From the NCBI GenBank assembly GCA_016718135.1, contig JADKEF010000017.1:496001-560000 (forward strand): 64,000 nt of DNA. The letters are read 5' to 3'. Below are positions 1 through 6,885 of this stretch, in pieces. Position 1 is the stretch's first letter, and each line of letters starts with the position of its first letter. A program made the translations under genes and the position numbers. Source of the DNA: Acidobacteriota bacterium. GTDB taxonomy: Bacteria > Acidobacteriota > Blastocatellia > Pyrinomonadales > Pyrinomonadaceae. The notes beneath the pieces were generated by a model, which saw only the letters and a program-made list of their open reading frames with translations, searched no databases and was not told the DNA's origin.

Positions 1-2
1 GG

Positions 3-800
3 CTCGAAAAACTACCTCTGCCGCAGTCGCTGAGATTCAAACGGGCCCGACGGACGCTCGACAATGTCATCTACGGCATCATCGACGAGCGCCGCCATTC
101 AGGCGAGGACAAGGGCGACCTGCTCTCGATGCTCCTTATGGCTCAGGACGAAGACGACGGCGGAACGATGACGGACGAACAGGTCCGCGACGAAGCATTG
201 ACACTGTTTCTGGCGGGACACGAGACGACGGCGAACGCCATGACTTGGACATGGTATCTGCTCTCGCAACATCCTGCGGCAGAAGCGAAACTCCACGCCG
301 AACTCGACTCGGTGCTAGACGGTCGAGTTCCGGCGATAGGCGATATTCCGCAGTTGAAATTTACCGAAGCGGTGCTTGCCGAAGCGATGCGGCTCTATCC
401 GCCTGCCTGGGCGATCGGGCGAAATGTGGTTGACGAACACGATTTCGGCGGCTTTGTCGCAAAACCGGGCACGCTGATTCTAACGAGCCCGTTTGTGATG
501 CACCGCGACGCCAGATTTTGGGAAGCCCCGCTCGAATTCCGGCCCGAACGCTGGGAAACGACTAGCGTCAAAGAGGCTACCAATCGAAATATCTACTTCC
601 CTTTCGGCGGTGGAATTCGTCGGTGTATCGGCGAAAGCTTCGCCTGGACCGAAGGCATCTTGCTGATCGCGACCATCGCCCGAAAATGGAAACTATCGCT
701 CGCACCAGACCAAAGGATCTGCCTAAATCCGCAGATCACGCTGCGGCCTAAGTTTGGAATGAGGATGAACCTCCAATTTCGAAATCGTCGTGCGAAATAG
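3..800 (+). CDS. Cytochrome P450, C-terminal part (5' end outside window)
   Basis: This is a haem-thiolate monooxygenase; only about 265 C-terminal residues are present and the frame stays open to the left edge. Seen: the I-helix oxygen-binding motif AGHETTA (about residue 71 of the fragment), the ExxR motif as EAMR (about 127), and the haem-ligand loop FGGGIRRCIG with the proximal Cys at about residue 198. The order and spacing are normal for the family. The substrate cannot be told; the best resemblance is to soluble bacterial class I or CYP102-like haem domains. No redox partner is visible nearby. Confidence 0.95.
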   Translation, partial: LEKLPLPQSLRFKRARRTLDNVIYGIIDERRHSGEDKGDLLSMLLMAQDEDDGGTMTDEQVRDEALTLFLAGHETTANAMTWTWYLLSQHPAAEAKLHAELDSVLDGRVPAIGDIPQLKFTEAVLAEAMRLYPPAWAIGRNVVDEHDFGGFVAKPGTLILTSPFVMHRDARFWEAPLEFRPERWETTSVKEATNRNIYFPFGGGIRRCIGESFAWTEGILLIATIARKWKLSLAPDQRICLNPQITLRPKFGMRMNLQFRNRRAK

Positions 801-837
801 CCTTTACACCAAAGTAAACTAGGTGAAATAATCAGCT

Positions 838-1467
838 GTGCCAGTCCGCCTCTCATTATTGATCGCAGTTCTGCTGTTGCTCCTCGCCCCCGGCGCTTCT
901 TCACAGCCCGTAAATGAGTTTCACTCAGGAAGCGGAGGGTTCGCTGTTGCTGTCGGAGATGTAAAGCCACTAATTCGAGATATACCTTTCAAGCTAGACG
1001 AGATGTTTCTTTTCGGCAACTCCTTGATCTTCGATTTAACAGATGTCACGCTGCAAGTCTCGGCTCTCTCGGTAGTCAATACGAGAAGCGTCTCAACGAA
1101 CGGGCCTGATATCGGAAAGGCCTTGACTCGATTGAAGGATGAGTTCATCCGAACTTCCCGCGAAAACAAATCGGAAGTAGTTGGGAAGCCATACTCGTTT
1201 GGATCTGATGCGGGATTCGAACTGGTGATAGCGGGAGACACGCATCAGATAATTCGCGGTTTCCCTCTCAAAGGCAGATTGTTTCTCATCACGCTATCTT
1301 CTAAAGGAGATCATAAACTCGATTTTTTCCGCCCAGCGATGGATTCATTCCGTGTGCTGGCACGCCGAGAAAGAATGATCGCAATGGTCGACGAAGCGAT
1401 GCCGCCGCCCTCGATCAGCAACTTCCAAACAGCATCACAGTTTCCGACGCCAGCGAGTTGGGATTGA
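838..1467 (+). CDS. Secreted protein of unknown function, N-terminal part (probable frameshift)
   Basis: The reading frame starts at GTG and gives 209 residues with a clear signal peptide (residues 1-22, hydrophobic stretch of Leu and Val, then ASSQP). No domain is recognised. The last 25 or so residues (PPPSISNFQTASQ...) look unlike the rest. From about position 1404 the reading frame of the next entry carries protein-like sequence (LDQQLPNSITVSDASELG) that joins smoothly to it. I infer that this and the next entry are one protein of about 430 residues broken by a one-base indel near the GCCGCCGCCC run at 1401-1410. Confidence 0.6.
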   Translation: MPVRLSLLIAVLLLLLAPGASSQPVNEFHSGSGGFAVAVGDVKPLIRDIPFKLDEMFLFGNSLIFDLTDVTLQVSALSVVNTRSVSTNGPDIGKALTRLKDEFIRTSRENKSEVVGKPYSFGSDAGFELVIAGDTHQIIRGFPLKGRLFLITLSSKGDHKLDFFRPAMDSFRVLARRERMIAMVDEAMPPPSISNFQTASQFPTPASWD

Positions 1468-2135
1468 TCGGTGGTGTCCGTCGTACGCGCGAGACGACTC
1501 AATTGTCTCCGAAATCTGAGAAACTCTTTTCGAGGGAACTTCGATTTGACCAGAACGGTTTCATTCTCCGAGATATACAGTTTAACACCGGATATCCTGA
1601 GGTGATCACCTCATGGGGGTGGTTGTCAGGCTCGCGAATCAACATGCAGTCGCCAATGAATTTTTTTGACGAGGATCGACCGATGGGGTCGAGAAACGTT
1701 ACGACATCGGGCTTCTCTCCGACGATCTCGACAACTCGTCCTAGATACGGCAATCGATTCGAGGTGGGCTACGACACCAGTGGCCGCATCCACTGGAGAA
1801 AGTGTTTTACCAATAGCGGCTCGCTGGTCTCAATTGAAAACTTCAAATACGACCGTGATTGGCGAGAAATAAAGAGCACGGATTCGTCGGGAGGATTTCT
1901 TTCGGCGGTCCGAGAGCGGTTTGACAGAAATCACAATCTGATCGAAGCACAAACTCTCTTCGATACGGGCCGCATCGTAAGCAGCACCCGATTTGAATAT
2001 CAATTTGATGCTCAAGGGAATTGGATTGTTAAGAAAGTATTTCGAGGTACTGCGAAGTCCCCGAGTAAACCAACCGAAACGTATTATCGCGAAATCGAAT
2101 ATTTTGACGCGACCTTACTAAAAAACTGGAACTAG
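1458..2135 (+). CDS. C-terminal part of the same secreted protein, YD/RHS-like repeats
   Basis: The nominal start is TTG, overlapping the previous frame by 10 bases, but the frame is open and protein-like upstream, so this is probably not an independent gene. The residues show loose repeats of aromatic-Asp patterns (RELRFDQNGFILRD, FEVGYDTSGRIHWRK, ERFDRNHNLIEAQ, EYQFDAQGNWIVKK) resembling YD/RHS strands that form beta-shell surfaces. Function is unknown; an exported or surface location is inferred from the signal peptide on the upstream part. It ends three bases before the convergent glycosylase gene. Confidence 0.55.
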   Translation: MGLIGGVRRTRETTQLSPKSEKLFSRELRFDQNGFILRDIQFNTGYPEVITSWGWLSGSRINMQSPMNFFDEDRPMGSRNVTTSGFSPTISTTRPRYGNRFEVGYDTSGRIHWRKCFTNSGSLVSIENFKYDRDWREIKSTDSSGGFLSAVRERFDRNHNLIEAQTLFDTGRIVSSTRFEYQFDAQGNWIVKKVFRGTAKSPSKPTETYYREIEYFDATLLKNWN

Positions 2136-2138
2136 TTA

Positions 2139-2777
2139 CTATTTGCCCTTGCTAATAAAGCCGTTCGCCTTTATCCAGAATCTCCAAGGCTTTTCGGCAT
2201 CTTCACTCGCGTAGTCAATACCAATCCGCTTTCCATCCGCGATATCGTCATCCGAGAAAGATCGATACTGCTCGATCCAGATCGCGTCGCCGAGGAGGTC
2301 TCCGCCGTTCAGACTTCGGTCGATGGACATTGCTATGCAGAGTTTTCCTGGGCCTGACGTTAGGTTTTTGTCGGGCATAACGGACCGAGGAGCCCCGGTC
2401 GTTACCGCTCTCGGTACTGACCGTCGCTTGCGGATTGTTTCGATCCCTTCAACGGGTTCGATGGCTCGGATGAGGACGACGTGGGGCGAGTCAACTCTCC
2501 CGCACACAACGTTTAGCTGATAGTGCATCCCGTAAATGAAGAACACGGAAACGTGGCCGCCGAGGGCGTAGGTGATCTCGTTTCGGGCCGTTCGCCGCCC
2601 GCCAAAGGAATGTGCGGCGCGGTCGGTTTCGCCGAGATATGCTTCGGTCTCGACGATCATGCCTGAGACACGCTCACCGTTTTCGTCGCGTACAACTAGA
2701 AGTTTCCCGAGAAGATCGCGGGCGATCTCGACGGTGTCTTCTCGGAGGTAGAATTTGCGTGGCAACTTTCGTCCCAT
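2139..2777 (-). CDS. mpg: 3-methyladenine (alkylpurine) DNA glycosylase, AAG/MPG family
   Basis: This base-excision repair enzyme flips out and cleaves N-alkylated purines (EC 3.2.2.21). At 212 residues it has the family length. The catalytic segment VETEAYLG lies at residues 42-49 with the expected Glu45 and intercalating Tyr47, followed by the FFIYGMHYQLNVV strand and the NLTSGPGKLC motif. Between RKRR and MPDKNLTSGPG there is an extra stretch RSVPRAVTTGAPRS that normal family members lack. It is encoded by a palindromic repeat at 2391-2421 read in frame. The enzyme is probably still functional, because the insertion lies in a surface loop. Confidence 0.93.
   Translation of the reverse strand: MGRKLPRKFYLREDTVEIARDLLGKLLVVRDENGERVSGMIVETEAYLGETDRAAHSFGGRRTARNEITYALGGHVSVFFIYGMHYQLNVVCGRVDSPHVVLIRAIEPVEGIETIRKRRSVPRAVTTGAPRSVMPDKNLTSGPGKLCIAMSIDRSLNGGDLLGDAIWIEQYRSFSDDDIADGKRIGIDYASEDAEKPWRFWIKANGFISKGK
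2391..2421 (-). repeat. Palindromic repeat family A, copy in mpg
   Basis: On the minus strand this unit reads GTCAGTACCGAGAGCGG then TAACGACCGG. It matches the copy at 13501-13530 at 24 of 27 compared positions. It lies inside the glycosylase gene, keeps the frame, and adds about 14 residues (VPRAVTTGAP). Confidence 0.8.
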
Positions 2778-2786
2778 TGGTTGTCA

Positions 2787-2884
2787 AAGAGATTTTAACC
2801 GCAAATAGACGCGAAAAGGGACGAATAGGAGTCTGAGCTCATCTCATTCGGTTCCATTCGCGCTAATTCGCGGTCAAATCTCTT
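2787..2884. repeat. Intergenic word-type inverted repeat (CGCGAA words)
   Basis: The left arm (2787-2819, AAGAGATTTTAACCGC then AAATAGACGCGAA) and the right arm (2852-2884) are reverse complements with a few mismatches, around a spacer of about 32 bases. The arms are built of loosely repeated CGCGAA/CGCAAA words. The element fills most of the gap between the divergent glycosylase and DsbA-like genes. Confidence 0.75.
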
Positions 2885-2988
2885 AAGGCCTTCCAAATGC
2901 GTCCAAGCGACCATAAACCTTTTCGCCGCATCAAAGTACCGAATAGTTTACCGACTCGAAAATTGGTAAAATCCACGCTGCACTTGTT

Positions 2989-4314
2989 ATGAAGTTTATC
3001 AAAATCTTGTTTTTCATTTTTGTCCTGATGATCGGTGCGTTTGCACAGCGGACGGACGATGTTTTGGCTACGGCGACGGGGATGACGTTTCGCCTTCGCG
3101 ACCTTTCGCCCGAGACGCAAAAGGACGTTGCGGATCTGCCGGTCAAGATTCCCAAGGCCCGCCTTTCGCTGCTCGAACAGCTCGTCAGCCGCCGCGTTTT
3201 CGACGCCGAGGCAAAGGCTCGCGGTATCACGATGGGCAAGTTGCTCGCCGATGAAAAGGCGAAGGTAAAAGACCCTTCTGATGCCGAGATACAAAAAGTA
3301 TTCGACGCCAACGCGGACAAACTAGCCGAGCTATCGCCGGAAAATGCCCGCAAACAGGTGATCTCATTCCTTCGAAATGGCCCGGAGCAGAAGCTTCTCG
3401 GCGATCTCTACACACAGCTAAAGATAAAATATAAGGTCACGTCAGGGAAAGATGTTAATGTTGGCACGCTCGCTCCGACCGATACGGTCGCCACCGTCGA
3501 TGGCAAACCGATCACCGGTAAGGAGTTTGAAGACTGGGTCCGGGTACCGCTGTACGAAGCCAGGGCAGACATGGCCGACGTAATTCTCGATGAACTCGAC
3601 GAGCTGATCTACAACACTCTTGTCACCAACGACGCCAAATCTCAGGGCCTGGATTCAAGCGCTCTCATCGCCCGCGAAGTCTCGAACAAGATGAAAGACT
3701 TCACCGACGAAGAGCGTATGACTCTCGAGATGGCGTTTCGTAATTCATTGTCCGCCAAATATAAGGTCAATATCCTCTATAGCGAGCCCGAGGCTCCGCT
3801 CGAAAACATCTCGGTCGACGATGACCCTGCAAGCGGCCCATCGACCGCCCCGGTGACCGTCATCATGTTCAGCGATTTTCAATGCTCGGCTTGTGCGGCA
3901 ACACATCCCGCCCTGAAAAAGGCCATTGAGCAATTTCCCGGGAAGGTACGATTTGTTGTCCGCGATTTTCCGCTCGAGTCGATCCATGAGAATGCCTTCG
4001 CGGCGGCTCGTGCGGCGAATGCAGCAAATGCGCAAGGCAAGTTCTTTGAATACACCGAGATCCTTTATAAGAATCAGGGTGCTCTCGACGCCGCTTCGCT
4101 CAAGAGATACGCCACACAAGTCGGTTTGAACGCGGCGCAGTTTGATATAGACTTTAATGCAGAAAAGGCGGCTGCTGAGATCCGCAAGGACGTAGCCGAC
4201 GGCGAAGCGTACGGGATCAATTCCACGCCAACTATCTTTGTAAATGGCCGTCGCGTGCGGCGTTTGTCGGTCGACGGATTTGTCCAGGCGATCCAGAAAT
4301 CAATGCCTAAGTAG
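2989..4314 (+). CDS. Exported DsbA-like thiol oxidoreductase with SurA-like N-terminal region
   Basis: The protein has 441 residues. A signal peptide covers residues 1-19. Residues 25-260 are helical and resemble the N-terminal chaperone regions of SurA/PrsA (KIPKARLSLLEQLVSRRVF, then a second similar block with ATVDGKPITGKEFEDWV). The C-terminal part, residues 275-441, is a thioredoxin-fold DsbA/DsbG-type domain with active site CSAC at C299-C302 and cis-proline TPTIFVNG near residue 420. The likely role is periplasmic disulphide formation or isomerisation combined with client binding. There is a three-base gap to the next gene. Confidence 0.85.
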   Translation: MKFIKILFFIFVLMIGAFAQRTDDVLATATGMTFRLRDLSPETQKDVADLPVKIPKARLSLLEQLVSRRVFDAEAKARGITMGKLLADEKAKVKDPSDAEIQKVFDANADKLAELSPENARKQVISFLRNGPEQKLLGDLYTQLKIKYKVTSGKDVNVGTLAPTDTVATVDGKPITGKEFEDWVRVPLYEARADMADVILDELDELIYNTLVTNDAKSQGLDSSALIAREVSNKMKDFTDEERMTLEMAFRNSLSAKYKVNILYSEPEAPLENISVDDDPASGPSTAPVTVIMFSDFQCSACAATHPALKKAIEQFPGKVRFVVRDFPLESIHENAFAAARAANAANAQGKFFEYTEILYKNQGALDAASLKRYATQVGLNAAQFDIDFNAEKAAAEIRKDVADGEAYGINSTPTIFVNGRRVRRLSVDGFVQAIQKSMPK

Positions 4315-4332
4315 CCCGTGGTTGTGAGAGAT

Positions 4333-5202
4333 ATGCGTTTATTAGTAATTTTTCTGGCAGCTTTAGCTTCGGCCGGTTGTTCGGGTACGCCGACCAAAGG
4401 GACCAACAATGCCGCTTCGTCAAACAATGCAAAGGTAGCCTCGACACCGCTTCCAGTATATGGATACGAGGTCGTCAAATCGTATCCGCACGATCCTAAA
4501 GCTTTTACGCAAGGGCTCTTCTTCCACAATGGCTCACTCTACGAAAGCACCGGCCAGGAAGGCGAATCGACGATCCGCCGCGTCGAACTAGAAACCGGCA
4601 AAGTCCAGCAAAAATGGGATCTGCCCCGCGACGAATTTGGCGAGGGCAGCACCGTTTTGAATGACAAGATCTACATGATCACATGGCAGGACGGCGTCGG
4701 ACGCGTTTTCGATTCGAAAGATCTAAAACTGATCAAAGAATTTAGCTACGTAGGCGAAGGTTGGGGAATAACGAACGACGGTACGAACCTGATACTTTCG
4801 CAGGGGACACACGTCCTTAAATTCATCGAACCCGAGGGCTTCAAACAGGTCAAGACCTTGCCTGTGATGCGTGAGGATGGAAAACCGCTGATGCAGCTCA
4901 ACGAGCTAGAATTTGTAAAAGGCGAGATCTGGGCAAACATATGGCACAGCGAAAAACCGGAGATACTCGGCAAGCCAAACCACATCGCCCGCATCGACCC
5001 TGCCACGGGCAAGATCCTGGGTTGGATCGACCTTTCGCGTATTTCACCGGACGATCAGCCCGCGACGAACGATCCGTATGATCCGAAAGCAGAAAACACC
5101 CTCAACGGCATCGCATACGACGCCGCGAGCGACCGACTCTTTGTGACCGGCAAGCGCTGGAAGAAACTCTACGAGATCAAGATAACTCCACCAAAATCGT
5201 AA
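4333..5202 (+). CDS. Glutaminyl-peptide cyclotransferase, lipoprotein
   Basis: This is a bacterial/plant-type glutamine cyclotransferase (five-bladed propeller family) that converts N-terminal Gln to pyroglutamate. Hallmarks seen are DPKAFTQGLFF, LYESTGQEGES, DEFGEGSTVL and the tail LNGIAYDAASDRLFVTGK. The N-terminus MRLLVIFLAALASAGC gives a lipobox-like cleavage site at Cys16, so it is probably membrane-anchored in the cell envelope. A GTG at 4318 is an alternative start; ATG 4333, with GAGAG just upstream, gives the cleaner signal sequence. It overlaps the next gene by one base (TAATG). Confidence 0.9.
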   Translation: MRLLVIFLAALASAGCSGTPTKGTNNAASSNNAKVASTPLPVYGYEVVKSYPHDPKAFTQGLFFHNGSLYESTGQEGESTIRRVELETGKVQQKWDLPRDEFGEGSTVLNDKIYMITWQDGVGRVFDSKDLKLIKEFSYVGEGWGITNDGTNLILSQGTHVLKFIEPEGFKQVKTLPVMREDGKPLMQLNELEFVKGEIWANIWHSEKPEILGKPNHIARIDPATGKILGWIDLSRISPDDQPATNDPYDPKAENTLNGIAYDAASDRLFVTGKRWKKLYEIKITPPKS

Positions 5203-5678
5203 TGACCGAAGCCGACAGAAAATTTATGTCCCGAGCGATCGACTTGGCTCGCATCGGCGTCGCCGAGAATGCCGGCGGCCCGTTCGGCTGCGTTGTGGTG
5301 AAGGACGGCGAGATCGTCGGCGAAGGCAACAACCGCGTCACCTCGACCAACGATCCGACCGCCCACGCCGAGGTGATCGCCATTCGCAACGCTTGTGAGG
5401 CTCTTGGTTCGTTCCAATTAGACGGCTGCACGATCTACACGTCTTGCGAACCATGCCCGATGTGCCTCGGAGCGATCTACTGGGCGAGGCCTGAAAAGGT
5501 CTTTTACGCCTGCACTCGGATGGACGCTGCTGCAATCGATTTTGACGACGATTTCATCTATCAAGAACTCGAAAAGCCCAACGACGAACGCGAAATGGTT
5601 ATGACAAACCTGATGCGCGACGAGGCGATCGAGGTATTCCAAGATTGGGCGGCCAAGGCGGACAAGGTCGAATACTAG
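5202..5678 (+). CDS. guaD: Guanine deaminase, cytidine-deaminase fold
   Basis: The enzyme hydrolyses guanine to xanthine. Its 158 residues match the Bacillus GuaD type. The zinc site is seen as HAE (His55, Glu57) and PCPMC (Cys85, Cys88), with the TSTNDPTAHAE and YWARPEKVFYACT segments typical of guanine rather than cytosine or tRNA-adenosine deaminases. Translation is coupled to the preceding gene through TAATG. Xanthine dehydrogenase genes follow, so the product feeds directly into xanthine oxidation. Confidence 0.9.
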   Translation: MTEADRKFMSRAIDLARIGVAENAGGPFGCVVVKDGEIVGEGNNRVTSTNDPTAHAEVIAIRNACEALGSFQLDGCTIYTSCEPCPMCLGAIYWARPEKVFYACTRMDAAAIDFDDDFIYQELEKPNDEREMVMTNLMRDEAIEVFQDWAAKADKVEY

Positions 5679-5745
5679 TATCTTAGGTTGCCATCATTCT
5701 CAGCCGCTCTCATCGGTATTTATCTGTGGCTAAACTCTCTTTTCC

Positions 5746-6846
5746 ATGATCGAATTCATCCTGAACGAAACCGATGTCTCCACCGACTTGCCGCCCGGCA
5801 TGACGGTGCTTGATTTCGTTCGCTATCACAAAGATCTAAAAGGAACCAAGATCGGCTGCCGGGAGGGCGATTGTGGAGCTTGTACTATCCTGGTTGGCGA
5901 ATTAATCGACAATGAGGTTCGCTATCGCTCGATGACATCGTGCCTGATGCCGCTCGCTAACGCCGCCGGAAAGCACATTGTAATACAGCAAACCGACCGC
6001 CAACCGCCAACTGCCAACCGCCAACTCGTCTCCGGCGGCACCGATCTCTACGTCCAACGCCACGACGAGATGGCCGAGTCCGCTGCGATGCCTTTGCTCT
6101 ACAACGAAGAGCTCCGTGGCATCCGTGACACCGGCGAGCACATCGAGATCGGAGCCTCAGCCACTGTCACCGATTTACTCGAGTCCCCGGTGATGAACGC
6201 GATCTTCCCCGATCTCTACAAACACCTAAAACTCGTCTCATCCACCCCGATCCGCAACATGGCAACGCTCGCAGGAAACTTCACCAACGCCTCCCCGATC
6301 GGCGACATGACCGTCTGGTTCCTCGCCCTGGATGCCGAGATCACCTTAATGCCGGGAACGCAGCCGCCCTCGGCTGCCGCTGAGCGACCACTCAAGTTAC
6401 GAGACCTCTATCAAGGCTACAAACAACTGGCCAAACAGCCGGACGAGATAATCACAAAGATCAAGTTCAAAAAACCAAACGCCGATTTCCGCTTCAACTT
6501 CGAAAAGGTTTGCAAACGCACCTATCTCGACATCGCAACCGTAAACACCGCGATCTCGCTCCAGTCAGAACCACCTGCGGTATCGGGTGGTTTAACGCGG
6601 ATATCGAACGTTCACGTCTCGGCCGGCGGCGTCGCCCCAATCCCGCTCTACCTAAAAGAGACCTCAGCCTTCCTCACCGGCAAGGAAGTCTCCGAAGAAA
6701 CGATCGCCACCGGAAACGAAATACTGCAATCCGAGATCTCGCCGATCTCAGATGTTCGCGGAACTGAGCAATATAAACGACTGCTGTTACGGCAGCTTTT
6801 CAAAGCGCATTTTGTAGAACTATTTGCCACAGAGAGCAACGAGTAA
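5746..6846 (+). CDS. xdhA: Xanthine dehydrogenase FeS/FAD subunit, missing the second 2Fe-2S domain
   Basis: The protein has 366 residues; normal FeS-FAD subunits have about 450-490. The N-terminal plant-type ferredoxin domain is complete (Cys38, Cys43, Cys46, Cys66). The FAD domain has LVSGGTDLYV (94-103), TPIRNMATLAGNF and the CO-dehydrogenase-type C-terminus. The helical domain that should bind the molybdenum-proximal 2Fe-2S cluster, and the start of the FAD domain, are absent. In their place is the repeat peptide QQTDRQPPTANRQ (81-93). Two further repeat peptides occur at 204-213 (GTQPPSAAAE) and 272-284 (QSEPPAVSGG). The last residues (ATESNE) come from the arm of a repeat at 6826. Without the missing domain, electron flow from Mo to FAD should be broken. 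Confidence 0.85.
   Translation: MIEFILNETDVSTDLPPGMTVLDFVRYHKDLKGTKIGCREGDCGACTILVGELIDNEVRYRSMTSCLMPLANAAGKHIVIQQTDRQPPTANRQLVSGGTDLYVQRHDEMAESAAMPLLYNEELRGIRDTGEHIEIGASATVTDLLESPVMNAIFPDLYKHLKLVSSTPIRNMATLAGNFTNASPIGDMTVWFLALDAEITLMPGTQPPSAAAERPLKLRDLYQGYKQLAKQPDEIITKIKFKKPNADFRFNFEKVCKRTYLDIATVNTAISLQSEPPAVSGGLTRISNVHVSAGGVAPIPLYLKETSAFLTGKEVSEETIATGNEILQSEISPISDVRGTEQYKRLLLRQLFKAHFVELFATESNE
5997..6026. repeat. CCAAC-word repeat inside xdhA
   Basis: Tandem CCAACCG/CCAACTG words (ACCGCCAACTGCCAACC and neighbours) lie exactly where the second FeS domain of XdhA should be. A related word in the opposite orientation (GGCAGTTGCCAGTTGG) occurs at 52927-52942. Confidence 0.75.
6356..6377. repeat. 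22-bp hairpin repeat inside xdhA
   Basis: GAACGCAGCCGCCCTCGG continuing to CTGC forms the hairpin GCAGCC/GGCTGC. The same 22 bases occur inverted and exact at 24384-24405 in an intergenic region. Here they are translated in frame within the FAD domain. Confidence 0.8.
6564..6593 (+). repeat. Palindromic repeat family A (variant), copy in xdhA
   Basis: GTCAGAACCACCTGCGG then TATCGGGTGGTTT; the arms AACCACC (6569-6575) and GGTGGTT (6586-6592) pair. It shares the head GTCAGAACC and the central GCGGTA with the copies in xdhC and the DUF512 gene. It is read as QSEPPAVSGGL in the same frame register as the xdhC copy. Confidence 0.75.
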
Positions 6847-6880
6847 TTTTCTCCGTGCTCTCTGTGTTCTCTGTGGCTAA
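6826..6880. repeat. Word-type inverted repeat (CACAGAGAG words) between xdhA and xdhB
   Basis: The left arm TTGCCACAGAGAGCAACGAG supplies the last codons and stop context of xdhA. The right arm (6853-6880, CTCTCTGTGTTCTCTGTGG) is its imperfect reverse complement. The element leaves only a few bases before the xdhB start codon. Confidence 0.75.
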
Positions 6881-6885
6881 AAAAA

